Counted from the first letter of the stretch, positions 16,709-26,437 are shown. The stretch: 64,000 nt of DNA from Azospirillum rugosum (GCF_017876155.1 NZ_JAGINP010000002.1:1-64000); one strand, 5' to 3'. The notes: generated by a model from the letters alone, not told the origin. Made by a program: numbers and translations.

Positions 16709-17623
16709 ATGACCGAAGCGCACACCCACCGGCTTCGCCGGTACGCGACCTACGCCAGCGTGTCGGTGTCGATGACGCTGATCGCGGCGAAGCTGGTCGC
16801 CTACCTGATGACCGACTCGGTCAGCCTGCTGTCGTCGCTGATCGACAGCAGCACCGACCTGATGGCGTCGGTCGTCACGCTGCTGGGCGTGCGCACCGCC
16901 CTGCGCCCGCCGGACAAGGCGCACCGCTTCGGCCACGGCAAGGCGGAGGCGCTGGCCGCGCTCGCCCAGGCGGCCTTCATCGGCGGCTCCGCCCTGTTCC
17001 TGACCATCGAGGCGGTGCGCCGGCTGCTGCGCCCCGAACCGGTCGGGGAGGGGCTGGTCGGCGTGGCAGTGATGGTCCTGTCGATCGTCCTGACCGCCGG
17101 CCTGATCACCTTCCAGCGCCACGTCATCAAGGCCACGGGCTCCGTCGCGATTGGCGCGGACCGGCTGCATTATTCCGGCGACCTGCTGATGAACACGGCG
17201 GTGATCGTCGCCATCCTGCTGACCACCTGGACGGGCATCGGCGCCTTCGACCCGCTGTTCGGCCTGGGCATCGCGGCCTTCCTCCTCTATGGCGCCCGCG
17301 GCGTGGGGATGGAGGCGCTCAACGTCCTGATGGACCGGGAACTGCCGGAGGACGAGCGGGCGCGCATCGCCGCGCTGGTCGCGGCGCACGCGGAGGTCCG
17401 CGGCATGCACGACCTGCGGACGCGCAGCACCGGCGTCGGCGCCTTCATCGAACTGCACCTGGAACTGGACCCGCAGCTGACCCTCGCCGCGGCGCACGAC
17501 ATCACCGACCGCGTCGAGCGGGAGCTGCGCGAGGCCTTTCCCAGCGCCGAGGTGACCATCCATCAGGAGCCGGCCGGCCTGGATGACGAACGGCTGGACC
17601 GCCGGATCGCCGAAAGGGGATAG
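16709..17623 (+). CDS. Cation diffusion facilitator (FieF-like)
   Basis: 304 residues, six predicted membrane helices in the first 200 residues and a cytoplasmic C-terminal domain. Metal-site motifs visible: SLIDSSTDL in helix 2 and HYSGDLLMN (H-x3-D) in helix 5, the classic divalent-metal exchanger layout, plus HRFGHGKAEALAAL between helices. It exports Fe2+/Zn2+-type ions using the proton gradient. It lies 45 bp after pdxH and could be co-transcribed. Confidence 0.93.
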   Translation: MTEAHTHRLRRYATYASVSVSMTLIAAKLVAYLMTDSVSLLSSLIDSSTDLMASVVTLLGVRTALRPPDKAHRFGHGKAEALAALAQAAFIGGSALFLTIEAVRRLLRPEPVGEGLVGVAVMVLSIVLTAGLITFQRHVIKATGSVAIGADRLHYSGDLLMNTAVIVAILLTTWTGIGAFDPLFGLGIAAFLLYGARGVGMEALNVLMDRELPEDERARIAALVAAHAEVRGMHDLRTRSTGVGAFIELHLELDPQLTLAAAHDITDRVERELREAFPSAEVTIHQEPAGLDDERLDRRIAERG

Positions 17624-17729
17624 GAGCAAGGGCGGATGTTCGAACTTCGGTTGTGTCTTCCGTCACTTCGACCTTTGGAGTAGCCCTTCCGATGTTGCGG
17701 TTTTGTAGGAATTCGGCAATAATTGGATC

Positions 17730-17747
17730 GTGGAATCAGCATTCCAC
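17730..17747. promoter_or_regulatory. Palindromic site upstream of chemoreceptor gene
   Basis: GTGGAAT-CAGC-ATTCCAC, a perfect 7-bp inverted repeat with a 4-base spacer, sits 30 bp before the chemoreceptor start in a locally AT-rich stretch. It could be an operator or a small hairpin in the leader. No known regulator site recognised. Confidence 0.45.
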
Positions 17748-17777
17748 AAAATTATGTGACAAATTCGGTGACGAAAG

Positions 17778-19181
17778 ATGGACAGTGGTTTCGGCAACCG
17801 TGCGCATCTGATTTCGGACATCGCCGTCGAGGCGGGCAATCTCGGGATTGAGATCGCGGACATTGCCGGGCACGTCGAGGACGTCAACGGGCGACTGGGG
17901 CATCAGGCGACGGTCTTCGCGCAATTGCGCGAGACCGGCACCAAGATGACGCAGAGCACGATGCGCATCTCCGCCGCCTCCATGGTCGCGCGGACGGTGA
18001 CGGAGCAGGCGCGGCAGGAGGTCGAATCCTCCCACGACCGGGTGGAGAAGTCGATGGCCGACATCCACTCCCTGGTCGCCGCCGTGGGCGGGATGGAAGG
18101 GCAGATCGCCGGCCTGCAGGAGGCGCTGGACCGGGTCGGGCGGGTCGCCAAGGAAATCTTCGTGATCGCCAAGCAGACCAACCTGCTGGCGCTGAACGCC
18201 ACCATCGAGGCGGCGCGCGCGGGCGAGGCGGGGCGGGGCTTCGCCGTGGTCGCCAACGAGGTCAAGGCGCTCTCCAAGAAGACCAGCGAGGCGACCACGG
18301 AAATCGACGCCACGCTGAAGTACCTCAACGAGCAGGCGCAGCGGCTGATGGTCGAAAGCGCGGCCAGCGCCGGCAAGGCGCGCGCCGTCAGCGAGGGCAC
18401 CACCGCCATCGGCTCGGTGATCGAGACCGTCGGCCGCGCCATGACCGAATTGCACAAGGAAACCGACAAGATCGACGCCGCCTCGGCGGAGATCGGCGGC
18501 AACTGCGACGAATTGGAACGCGAGATCAGCGACCTCGCCGTCGGCGTCCAGCTGTCCAGCGACAACCTTTCCCAGGCCCGCGACCGCGTGAACACGCTGC
18601 TGGGCATGAGCGAGCGGCTGATCGGCATCACGGCGGAGCTGGACGTGGAGACGGTGGACACGCCCCTGATCCGGCTGGTCCAGGACTCCGCCTCGCGCAT
18701 CGCCGCCAGCTTCGAGGACGCGGTGGCGCGGGGCGAGATCGCGGAGGCCGACCTGTTCGACCAGACCTACCGCCCGATCCCCGGCACCAACCCGCAGCAG
18801 CACCTGACCCGCTTCACGGAATTCTGCGACCGCGTGCTGCCCGGCGTGCTGGAGCCGGTATTGGCCCAGAACGACCGCATCGTCTTCTGCGTCGCGGTGG
18901 ACACCAGCGGCTACCTGCCGACGCACAACCGCGCGTTCAGCAAGCCCCAGGGCTCGGACCCGGTGTGGAACGCGGCGCATTGCCGGAACCGGCGCATCTT
19001 CAACGACCGCGTCGGGCTGGCCGCCGGCCGCAACGTCAAGCCCTTCCTGCTCCAGACCTACCGCCGCGACATGGGCGGCGGGAAATACACGCTGATGAAG
19101 GACGTCTCCGCGCCCATCAAGGTCCGCGGCCGGCACTGGGGCGGCCTGCGCATCGCCTACAAGGTCCGGGCGTCCGACTGA
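17778..19181 (+). CDS. Soluble methyl-accepting chemotaxis protein with C-terminal sensor
   Basis: 467 residues with no membrane segment. The signalling hairpin occupies the first half, its tip visible as [19 protein letters not shown] followed by [13 protein letters not shown] (~135-170), which contacts CheA/CheW. After a long helical bundle (to ~275) comes a C-terminal domain of about 190 residues with [19 protein letters not shown] and [16 protein letters not shown], like a PAS/Cache-type sensor. The order (signal first, sensor last) is reversed relative to classic receptors. Cytoplasmic, sensing an internal cue. The next gene has the same reversed plan. Confidence 0.88.
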   Translation: MDSGFGNRAHLISDIAVEAGNLGIEIADIAGHVEDVNGRLGHQATVFAQLRETGTKMTQSTMRISAASMVARTVTEQARQEVESSHDRVEKSMADIHSLVAAVGGMEGQIAGLQEALDRVGRVAKEIFVIAKQTNLLALNATIEAARAGEAGRGFAVVANEVKALSKKTSEATTEIDATLKYLNEQAQRLMVESAASAGKARAVSEGTTAIGSVIETVGRAMTELHKETDKIDAASAEIGGNCDELEREISDLAVGVQLSSDNLSQARDRVNTLLGMSERLIGITAELDVETVDTPLIRLVQDSASRIAASFEDAVARGEIAEADLFDQTYRPIPGTNPQQHLTRFTEFCDRVLPGVLEPVLAQNDRIVFCVAVDTSGYLPTHNRAFSKPQGSDPVWNAAHCRNRRIFNDRVGLAAGRNVKPFLLQTYRRDMGGGKYTLMKDVSAPIKVRGRHWGGLRIAYKVRASD

Positions 19182-19235
19182 GGGCATCAGCCGACGACGA
19201 CGCGGGGCGCCGCTTCGTGACGCAGGTATGACATT

Positions 19236-19255
19236 GCGTCGCAGGGGTGCGACGC
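19236..19255 (+). terminator. Hairpin after the first chemoreceptor gene
   Basis: GCGTCGCA-GGGG-TGCGACGC, a perfect 8-bp stem with a 4-base loop, 54 bp downstream of the stop. No T-run follows. A second smaller inverted repeat (CGCATT-GATGAC-AATGCG, 19289-19306) follows and may be an operator for the next gene. Confidence 0.45.
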
Positions 19256-19405
19256 TCCGCCGGACCGCTTTCGTGTTGCGGATCGGGTCGCATTGATGAC
19301 AATGCGAATTGGGTGGGTTGCGGAACAGTGAATCGGCCAGCGGACGCGAGTCCGCCCGGCTGTCCGTTGGGAGTCGTCACCGACAGATTTCGGAGGTGAT
19401 GCCCC

Positions 19406-20440
19406 ATGCCAGAGCGTATCGTCGCGCTGTCGCGCGCCGTGTCCGACCTTGCGACCCGCAAGATGGACGAAATCCAGGCCGTCACGAACACGACGAAGAT
19501 TCTGGCCCTGAACGCCCTGATCGAGGCGATGCGCGCGGGCGAGGCCGGGCGCGGCTTCGCGGTGGTCGCGCAGGAGGTCAAGGCCATATCGGAGCGCATC
19601 ACCTGCATCGGCGAGGAACTGCGCGGCCAGATGGCCGTGCAGACGGAGGAGCTGAACACGCTGGGCAAGCGGCTGGTCTCCCAACTGCGCGGCGGGCGCC
19701 TCGCCGACCTCGCGCTCAACATGATCGACATCATCGACCGCAATCTCTACGAGCGGTCCTGCGACGTGCGCTGGTGGGCCACCGACAGCGCGGTGGTCGA
19801 TTGCGCCGCGGCGCCGACGGCGGACCATTGCCATCACGCATCCCACCGCCTGGCCGTCATCCTCGGCGCCTACACGGTCTACCTGGACCTGTGGGTGGTC
19901 GACTCGCGCGGGACGGTGCTGGCGAACGGCCGGCCCGACCGGTACCGGCGGGTCGTGGGCAGCTCCGTCGCCGGCGAATCCTGGTTCCGCGACGCCATGG
20001 CGACGCGCAGCGGCGCGGACTTCGCGGTGGCCGACATCGCGGTCAACGACCTGCTGGACCGCAGCACCGTCGCCACCTACGCCACGGCCATCCGCGAAGG
20101 CGGGGAGGAGGACGGCAAGGTCATCGGCGTGCTGGGCATCTTCTTCGACTGGCAGGCGCAATCCCAGGGGGTCGTCGATTCGGTGCGCCTGACGGAGGAG
20201 GAACGGTCCAGGACCCGCTGCCTGCTGGTCGACCGCAGGCACCGCGTCATCGCCGCGTCGGACCAGCGCGGGGTTTTGACCGAAGCCTTCTCCCTGCGCA
20301 CCGACGGCCACACCCATGGGACCTACACGGACGAAAAGGGCAACGTCGTCGGATACGCGCTGACGCCTGGGTACGAAACGTACCGGGGGCTGGGGTGGTA
20401 CGGTGTCATTGTGCAGGAATCCATCTCCGGTCATGGCTGA
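19406..20440 (+). CDS. Mini-chemoreceptor: signalling tip fused to Cache-like sensor
   Basis: 344 residues. The N-terminus goes straight into the chemoreceptor tip (TTKILALNALIEAMRAGEAG, then GFAVVAQEVKAIS, residues ~29-65) with almost no flanking bundle, giving a signalling domain of only ~90 residues. From ~110 there is a Cache-like sensor with CDVRWWATDSAVVDC, YLDLWVVDSRGTVLANG, GSSVAGESWFRDA and GVLGIFFDWQAQ. No membrane helix, so the Cache-like fold is cytoplasmic. No obvious methylation helices. It may act as a cytosolic partner of the preceding receptor. RBS GGAGGTGAT is strong. Confidence 0.82.
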   Translation: MPERIVALSRAVSDLATRKMDEIQAVTNTTKILALNALIEAMRAGEAGRGFAVVAQEVKAISERITCIGEELRGQMAVQTEELNTLGKRLVSQLRGGRLADLALNMIDIIDRNLYERSCDVRWWATDSAVVDCAAAPTADHCHHASHRLAVILGAYTVYLDLWVVDSRGTVLANGRPDRYRRVVGSSVAGESWFRDAMATRSGADFAVADIAVNDLLDRSTVATYATAIREGGEEDGKVIGVLGIFFDWQAQSQGVVDSVRLTEEERSRTRCLLVDRRHRVIAASDQRGVLTEAFSLRTDGHTHGTYTDEKGNVVGYALTPGYETYRGLGWYGVIVQESISGHG

Positions 20441-20539
20441 TCGTTTCCCTTTGACGAAATTCGTCACCTTTTGACGTCTCCCTGAAATCCGGGTGAAACA
20501 CGCATATGATGGTATTCCCACCATCCGAAGGGGTGGGAC

Positions 20540-20773
20540 ATGCAGCAATTCGGGTTTGCCGTAAGAATGGAAGACAGGGGTGCCGACGTCGTCGAGCAGG
20601 CCGTCAGCGACGTTCTTCTCGCCGATGTCATCTCCCAGGAGACAAAGGCAAGGCTGGTGAATGGACTGACGGCGCTGAAGGCCGGCCTGGACTGCCCGGA
20701 TCGCGGCTGCTCCGGCTGCTTTCATCGCCGCAATTGCGAACGGCTGGTCGAAGGCATCCTCTCGACCACGTGA
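20540..20773 (+). CDS. Small Cys-cluster protein, unknown
   Basis: 77 residues with a good ribosome site (AAGGGGTGGG) before the ATG. The N-terminal two thirds are helical; the C-terminus carries C-x4-C-x2-C-x5-C (DCPDRGCSGCFHRRNC), a spacing suited to a zinc or Fe-S site. It follows the two chemoreceptors by 99 bp. The gap holds a perfect palindrome GACGAA-A-TTCGTC (20453-20465) and GATGGT-ATTCCC-ACCATC (20508-20525), so it may have its own regulated promoter. Function unknown. Confidence 0.65.
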   Translation: MQQFGFAVRMEDRGADVVEQAVSDVLLADVISQETKARLVNGLTALKAGLDCPDRGCSGCFHRRNCERLVEGILSTT

Positions 20774-21000
20774 ATCCCAGGTCCGGCGGCTCCGGAGGAG
20801 AGTGGACGGCGCGGATCCTCCTTCGTAGACACGCCGGGGTGTGACGACCGTCACCGCGCCGTGTTGAATCCATGCTAAGCTGTGCCGTTTCCGGTCGATG
20901 GCAGGGGCTGTTGCCCGGACGGGACCGGTCCTTTGGATCGGTCCGAACAGCGACCGGCGGGTTGGCCGGTCCGGAAACGGTGCGGCGGGACGAGGTCGGC

Positions 21001-21825
21001 ATGGGTTTTTCGATCACCTTCTGGGGGGTGCGCGGCACCGTGCCGTGCCCCATGCCCACGCACATGGGCTTCGGCGGCAACACCAGCTGCGTGGAGGTCA
21101 AGGCGGGCGACCAGCACATCCTCATCGACGCCGGAACCGGCATCCGCATGCTCGGCAAGCGCCTGCTGAAGGACGGCGTGACCGAGGCGACCCTGCTGAT
21201 GAGCCACACGCACCTCGACCACATCAGCGGCTTTCCCTTCTTCGCCCCGGCCTACACCAAGGGCTTCCGCCTGCGCATCATCTCCGGCCACCTCTGCGGC
21301 AACCCGGGCATCGAGGCGGTGATGGAGCGGCAGATGGAACGGCCGCTGTTCCCGGTTCCCATGCGCACCATGGGCAGCAACATCACCTTCGACGAAATCA
21401 CCGCCGGCCAGAGCTTCCGCCTGGGCGAGGACGTGGAGGTGCGGACGGCCCCGCTGAACCACCCCGACGGCGCCACCGGCTACCGGGTCGAGCACCACGG
21501 CAAGTCGATCGTCTACGTGACGGACACGGAGCATGTGCCGGGCCAGCTCGACCAGAACATCCTGGGGCTGATCGCCGGGGCCGACCTCGTCCTCTACGAC
21601 ACCACCTACACCGACGAGGAATGGCAGAACCGCATCGGCTGGGGCCACTCCACCTGGACCGAGGGCGTGCGGCTGGCGCGGGCCGCCGGGGTGAAGCGGC
21701 TGGTGCTGTTCCACCACGACCCGGACCACGACGACAAGGCCATGACCGCCCTGGAAAAGGCCGCCCAGGCGGAGTTCCCGGAAAGCTTCGCCGCGCGCGA
21801 GGGCATGACCGTCACGCTGGCCTAA
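21001..21825 (+). CDS. Metallo-beta-lactamase-fold hydrolase
   Basis: 274 residues. Seen: FWGVRGTVPCP opening as in PhnP/RNase Z-like enzymes, GGNTSC, LIDAGTGI, the metal motif SHTHLDHISGFPFF (HxHxDH), a later His in APLNHPDG, DTEH and FHHDPDHDD. It probably hydrolyses a phosphodiester or cyclic nucleotide; family members with this opening are often beside signalling genes. Substrate unknown. Start chosen at the ATG because it gives the conserved opening; the frame is open for 43 further codons upstream. Confidence 0.88.
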   Translation: MGFSITFWGVRGTVPCPMPTHMGFGGNTSCVEVKAGDQHILIDAGTGIRMLGKRLLKDGVTEATLLMSHTHLDHISGFPFFAPAYTKGFRLRIISGHLCGNPGIEAVMERQMERPLFPVPMRTMGSNITFDEITAGQSFRLGEDVEVRTAPLNHPDGATGYRVEHHGKSIVYVTDTEHVPGQLDQNILGLIAGADLVLYDTTYTDEEWQNRIGWGHSTWTEGVRLARAAGVKRLVLFHHDPDHDDKAMTALEKAAQAEFPESFAAREGMTVTLA

Positions 21826-21889
21826 GCCCCGGCGCGGCGGTTATAGAGGGGCCCCGCCGTTCCGTCCCGCCAGGCCAAATACCCCCTTC

Positions 21890-23119
21890 ATGACCGCCTC
21901 CATCCTCGCCCTGTTCGCCGCCACCTACCTTGGCATGGCGCTGGGGCGCTTCCCCGGCCTTCGCGTCGACCGCACGGGCATCGCGCTCGTCGCCGCCATC
22001 CTTCTGCTGGGCATCGGCGCCCTGACGTCGGAGCAGGTGGTCGAGGCGATCGACTTCCCGACGATCTTCATCCTGTTCGGGCTGATGGTCCTGTCGGCCC
22101 AGTACGCTGCCAGCGGCTTCTACGACTGGTGCGCGCTGCGCGTGGCGCGGGCGGCGCGGTCGCCGGCGCGGCTGCTGGCGGCGACGGTCCTGGTGGCGGG
22201 CGGCCTGTCGGCCCTGCTCGCCAACGACGTGGTGGTCTTCGCCATGACGCCGATGCTGTGCGTCGGGCTGACCGCCCGCCGGCTCGACCCGCGGCCTTAC
22301 CTGATCGCGCTGGCCGGCGCGGCCAACGCCGGTTCCGCGGCGACGGTGATCGGCAACCCGCAGAACATCCTGATCGGCCAGATCGGGCATCTGGACTTCT
22401 GGCGCTTCCTCGGCGCCTGCGGCGTGCCGGCGCTGGTCGGGCTCGGCGTCGTCTATGCGGTGGTTTGGTTCGCCTGGCGCGGCCGCTTCGGTCTGCCGGA
22501 CGGCGACGGCGACGGCGAGCGCGTGGAACTCGACCGGCCGCAGCTGGCCAAGGCGGTGGTGGCGACGCTCGCCCTGCTGGCACTCTTCACCACCTCGCTG
22601 CCGCAGGAGACCGGCGTGCTGCTGGTGGCCGGCGCCATGCTGGTCAGCCGCCGGCTCGCCACGCGGAACATGCTGGGGATGGTGGACTGGCACCTGCTGG
22701 TGCTGTTCGCCGCGCTGTTCGCGGTCAACCACGCGCTCGGCCTGACCGGCCTGCCGGCGGAGATGGTCGACTGGCTGGAGCGGGAGGGCTGGCTGCCCGA
22801 CCGGCTGGTCGTGATGACCCCCCTGGCGCTGGTCGCCAGCAACAGCATCGGCAACGTGCCGGCGGTGATCCTGCTGCTGAAGGCCTGGCCCGGGCCGCCG
22901 GAAGGGGCGCTCTACGGGCTGGCGGTGCTGTCCACCCTGGCCGGCAACCTCCTGCTGCCCGGCAGCCTCGCCAACATCATCGTGGCGGAGCGGGCGCAGG
23001 CGGTCGGCGTGCGGCTGGGCTTCCTCGACCACGCCCGCTGCGGCGTGCCGATGACGATCCTGTCCATGGCCTTCGCCGTGCTGTGGCTGTGGGCCACGGG
23101 CTGGATGCGGTTGTCCTGA
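21890..23119 (+). CDS. ArsB/SLC13-type anion transporter
   Basis: 409 residues with about 10-11 membrane helices. Seen: an ArsB/NhaD/citrate-transporter-like fold with two hairpin repeats: ALLANDVVVFAMTP plus GSAATVIGNPQN in the first half, and ALVASNSIGNVPAVILLLK plus LPGSLANIIVAE in the second. These N- and G-rich loops bind the anion. It moves a di/tricarboxylate or oxyanion across the inner membrane. It follows the hydrolase by 64 bp and may be co-transcribed. Confidence 0.88.
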   Translation: MTASILALFAATYLGMALGRFPGLRVDRTGIALVAAILLLGIGALTSEQVVEAIDFPTIFILFGLMVLSAQYAASGFYDWCALRVARAARSPARLLAATVLVAGGLSALLANDVVVFAMTPMLCVGLTARRLDPRPYLIALAGAANAGSAATVIGNPQNILIGQIGHLDFWRFLGACGVPALVGLGVVYAVVWFAWRGRFGLPDGDGDGERVELDRPQLAKAVVATLALLALFTTSLPQETGVLLVAGAMLVSRRLATRNMLGMVDWHLLVLFAALFAVNHALGLTGLPAEMVDWLEREGWLPDRLVVMTPLALVASNSIGNVPAVILLLKAWPGPPEGALYGLAVLSTLAGNLLLPGSLANIIVAERAQAVGVRLGFLDHARCGVPMTILSMAFAVLWLWATGWMRLS

Positions 23120-23301
23120 CCAGACGCTCCTTCCTGCGTCGCCCGTAAGGCGCATGGCCGGCCCTCGCGGGGATTCCGGGCTATGCGAATGGCGCACTCC
23201 CTCTCCGTCCGGAGCATTGCCTCGACTGCGCCGAGCGAAAACCTACGGTCTGCGCCGTTGTTTTCGCGGTGACCCACGCACAGGACGGAGAGCGGATCAG
23301 C

Positions 23302-24306
23302 ATGTCGGAAGCCATCAGGCAACAGGGACGGGGAGAGTCCGGCACGGGAGTCCATGTGGCCGCCGTGATCGTCACGCACAATCGCCTGTCCCTGTTGCGC
23401 GGCTGCCTGGCGGCCATCCACGCCCAGGAACCGCGGCCGGACCGCATCGTCGTCGTGGACAACGGGTCGAGCGACGGCACAGCCGAATGGCTGGCCGAAC
23501 AGCAACGGCGCATCCCCGAACTTCTGGTCGTCCGGCAGGCCAACGTCGGGTCGGCCGGCGCCTACCACACCGCCTTCGACACCGCGCTGCGCCTCGGCGC
23601 GCGCTGGATCTGGAGCACCGACGACGACGGCATCCCGGCGCCCGGCGCGCTGGCCGAGCTTCTGCGCCAGGGCGAACGCCACAGGCTGGACATGGTTGGC
23701 CCCATGGTCGTGGCGGCGGAGGATCGCGACGACCTCGCCTTCAACATGCAGGGCCACAGCACGGCCGCCACCTTCACCGCGGCGGCGGAGGACGGCATCG
23801 TCCCCGGCGCCATCGCGCTGTTCAACGGCACGCTGCTGAACCGCCGCGTGTTCGAGCGGATCGGCAACATCAAGCGCGAGATGTTCATCTGGGGCGACGA
23901 GTGGGAGTTCACCCTGCGCGCCCGCCGCGCCGGGCTGAAGGACGGCACGGCCGTGCACGCGCTGCACGTACACCCGCGCAACCGGCGTACGCAGCGCCCG
24001 CTGGCCGGCGGGCTGCTCGGTACGGTGGAGGAGATGCCGGCCAACCGCGCGCCCTTCTTCTTCCGCAACATGGGCTACATCCACGCCACGTACGAGCCGG
24101 AATCGATCCGGCGCATGATGGTGAAGTACACCCTGTACTTCCTCCTGCACCGCGACCTCGCGGGCCTGCGCGGCTTCTGGTCGAACTACCGGGCCGGCCT
24201 GCACGACCGCTATCCGGACGACCTGATGGCGCTGGCCGCCAAGCGGCCGATCGCAGCGGACAGCCCGGCCTCGATGCCAGGCGCCATCTCCGGCAAACGG
24301 GCGTAA
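23302..24306 (+). CDS. Family 2 glycosyltransferase (GlfT/rhamnosyl-like)
   Basis: 334 residues; ATG at 23302 preferred, a GTG 11 codons earlier is open. Seen: AAVIVTHNRLSLLRGCLAAI opening, VVDNGSSDGT (nucleotide-sugar binding), WSTDDDGIP (DxD metal site, ~residue 113), FNGTLLNRRVF and WGDEWEFTLRARRAG (catalytic base region), then a C-terminal helical extension. The pattern resembles galactofuranosyl- or rhamnosyltransferases of cell-surface glycan pathways. The downstream multispanning protein is 17 bp away and likely works in the same glycan pathway. Confidence 0.88.
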   Translation: MSEAIRQQGRGESGTGVHVAAVIVTHNRLSLLRGCLAAIHAQEPRPDRIVVVDNGSSDGTAEWLAEQQRRIPELLVVRQANVGSAGAYHTAFDTALRLGARWIWSTDDDGIPAPGALAELLRQGERHRLDMVGPMVVAAEDRDDLAFNMQGHSTAATFTAAAEDGIVPGAIALFNGTLLNRRVFERIGNIKREMFIWGDEWEFTLRARRAGLKDGTAVHALHVHPRNRRTQRPLAGGLLGTVEEMPANRAPFFFRNMGYIHATYEPESIRRMMVKYTLYFLLHRDLAGLRGFWSNYRAGLHDRYPDDLMALAAKRPIAADSPASMPGAISGKRA

Positions 24307-24323
24307 GGGCGGGGGGAAGCGGC

Positions 24324-25907
24324 ATGCACGGCGAATTCAGCCTCGACGGGCGGGCGCCCGCGCGTCCGGACAGCTGGTACCTGTGGCCGGCGGCGCTGGT
24401 GGCGCTGGTCGCCGCGGTGATCCCGATCTGGATCGTCGAGATCCCGGCGCTCGGCGACTACGTCAACCACGTCACGCGGATGTACGCGCTGGCCTTCCTG
24501 GACCAGGACCCGGCGCTGGGGCAGTTCTACTTCATCCGCTGGGCGATCATCCCGAATTTGGTGATGGACATCGTCGTGCCGCCGCTCGCCAAGCTGATGG
24601 GCGTGCACACGGCGAGCCGGCTGTTCGTCACCGCCAGCTACCTGCTGCTGGTCAGCGGCACCATCGCGCTCTACCGCGCGGTGTGGGGGCGGGTGGAGCT
24701 GGGGCCGCTGGCCGCCAGCCTGTTCCTCTACACCATGTCCACCTACATGGGCCTGTTCAATTACCTGTTCGGGCTCGGGCTGGCGCTGTGGGGCATCGCG
24801 GTCTGGATCCGCCTGCAGGACCGCGCGCCGTGGATCCGCGGTTTCGCCTCGCTCGGCTTCGTGCTGGCGCTGTTCATCTCGCACCTGTTCGCCCTTGGTC
24901 TCTACGGGCTGACCCTGCTGTCGGGAGAGATCTGGCGCCTCTACGCGTCCGGCGACTGGCGCCGGCCGCAGCGCGCGCTGCCGGATCTGGTGGCCTTCGG
25001 CCTGCCGTTCCTGGTCGTGCCGCCGCTGCTGCTGATGAGCCCCTCCTCCGGCTTCGCCGACGCGGTGATGTGGGTCGGCACGGCGAAGCTGATGGGCTTC
25101 GACTTCCTGTTCGGCGCCTACGCGACCGCCGTCGGCTGGGTGACCGGCGTGGCGGTCGGGCTGGGCGTCGCCTGGGGCCTGTGGAGCGGGACCCTGCGCG
25201 TCCATCCCGTGGGCATGATCGCCATCGGGTTGGGGCTCGCCGTCTACGCGGCGATGCCGCTGGTCCTGTTCGGCTCCTGGTTCGCGGACAGCCGCCTGCC
25301 CATCGGCATCACCTTCGTGGCGCTGGGCTTCGTGCGCTGGGATCTGGGCACAGCCGCCATGCGGGCAGCCTTCCTGTCGGTGGTGCTGGCGCTGTCCCTG
25401 CTGCGCAGCGCCGACGCGGGCGTGGCGATCGCCAAGGTCGACCCGCTGCTGGAGGAGGTGCGCCTGTCCACCCTGCGCATCGAGCCGGGCAGCACGGTGC
25501 TCGCCACCTACGCCGACGAGGCGCTGCGCAAGTCCACCTTCCGCCCGACCCAGTTCACCGACGACCGCGCCCTATCCTTCGGCCTGCACCATTCGCCGGT
25601 GCTGGCGCTGATGGACCGGTCGAGCCTCGTCCCCATCGCCTTCACGCATCCGGGCAAGCAGATCCTGCTGCTGAAGCCGCAATACGCCGACCTGGACGGT
25701 GACTTCACCTACATGCCGCGCATCGGCTACGTCGCCGACGCGGTGCGCCAGCCGGACCTGCGCGAGAACTACTACTGGACCAACTGGCCGAAGCGCTTCC
25801 GCTACGTCTACGTCCTGTTCACCGAGCCCGGCCGCGCGAACCCGGTGCCCGACCACCTGACCCTCGTCCAGGAGGGCCGGCACTTCCAGCTCTACAAGGT
25901 GAAATGA
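24324..25907 (+). CDS. Multispanning membrane protein, GT-C-like
   Basis: 527 residues with roughly ten membrane helices in the first 360 residues and a soluble C-terminal domain. The first periplasmic loop has IPALGDYVNHVTRM, an acidic residue in the place where GT-C glycosyltransferases keep their catalytic Asp/Glu, and there are conserved-looking segments FNYLFGLGLALWGIA and LFISHLFALGLYG. No family name recognised with confidence. It probably transfers or exports a lipid-linked sugar with the GT2 enzyme upstream. Ribosome site GGGGGGAAG, 17 bp spacing. Confidence 0.75.
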   Translation: MHGEFSLDGRAPARPDSWYLWPAALVALVAAVIPIWIVEIPALGDYVNHVTRMYALAFLDQDPALGQFYFIRWAIIPNLVMDIVVPPLAKLMGVHTASRLFVTASYLLLVSGTIALYRAVWGRVELGPLAASLFLYTMSTYMGLFNYLFGLGLALWGIAVWIRLQDRAPWIRGFASLGFVLALFISHLFALGLYGLTLLSGEIWRLYASGDWRRPQRALPDLVAFGLPFLVVPPLLLMSPSSGFADAVMWVGTAKLMGFDFLFGAYATAVGWVTGVAVGLGVAWGLWSGTLRVHPVGMIAIGLGLAVYAAMPLVLFGSWFADSRLPIGITFVALGFVRWDLGTAAMRAAFLSVVLALSLLRSADAGVAIAKVDPLLEEVRLSTLRIEPGSTVLATYADEALRKSTFRPTQFTDDRALSFGLHHSPVLALMDRSSLVPIAFTHPGKQILLLKPQYADLDGDFTYMPRIGYVADAVRQPDLRENYYWTNWPKRFRYVYVLFTEPGRANPVPDHLTLVQEGRHFQLYKVK

Positions 25908-26002
25908 GGCGCTTTTCCCACGGAATAATCCACACACCGCGGGCGTCCATATCGTGAGGACCGGGCAACATGCCCGGCCCGAACGATCGGGAGGTTCACA
26001 CC

Positions 26003-26392
26003 ATGCGTCGCTTCGCTCGCGTCACCGCCGCCGCCATCCTCGGCCTGGGCGCCCTGACGGCCGCCGCCGTCGCCCAGACCATGCCGACCAAGACCGCCCA
26101 GGGGGCGGGCGGCCCGATGCTGACCGACTCCAAGGGCATGACGCTCTACGTCTTCGACAAGGACGCCGGCGGCAAGTCCGCCTGCAACGGCCAATGCGCC
26201 ACCAACTGGCCGCCGCTGATGGCCTCGGCCGACGCCAAGCCGATGGGCGACTACACGGTCGTCACGCGCGACGACGGCGCCAAGCAGTGGGCCTACAAGG
26301 GCAAGCCGCTCTACACCTGGGCCAAGGACGCCAAGGCCGGCGACACCACCGGCGACAACGTCAACAACGTCTGGCACGTCGCGCGCCCGTAA
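26003..26392 (+). CDS. Secreted protein with two YxxxD repeats (COG4315-like)
   Basis: 129 residues; ATG at 26003 after CGGGAGG. Signal peptide to AAAVAQ. Two imperfect repeats: MTLYVFDKDAGGKSACNGQC...NWPP and KPLYTWAKDAKAG...NNVWHV, matching the Y-x-(F/W/Y)-x-x-D repeat of the COG4315 family, with the Cys pair C-x3-C in the first repeat. Periplasmic or outer-surface; function in the family is not settled, possibly haem- or redox-related. It ends before a double terminator-like repeat. Confidence 0.82.
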   Translation: MRRFARVTAAAILGLGALTAAAVAQTMPTKTAQGAGGPMLTDSKGMTLYVFDKDAGGKSACNGQCATNWPPLMASADAKPMGDYTVVTRDDGAKQWAYKGKPLYTWAKDAKAGDTTGDNVNNVWHVARP

Positions 26393-26437
26393 CGCACGAA
26401 AAAGTCCAGCCACCCGGGTTAAGTATCGGACGCAATG

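Noticed and set aside
25925-25952. GGAAT-N17-CGTC before the COG4315-like gene as an EcfG promoter
   Set aside because: Two mismatches in the nine fixed positions, too weak to report as a promoter.
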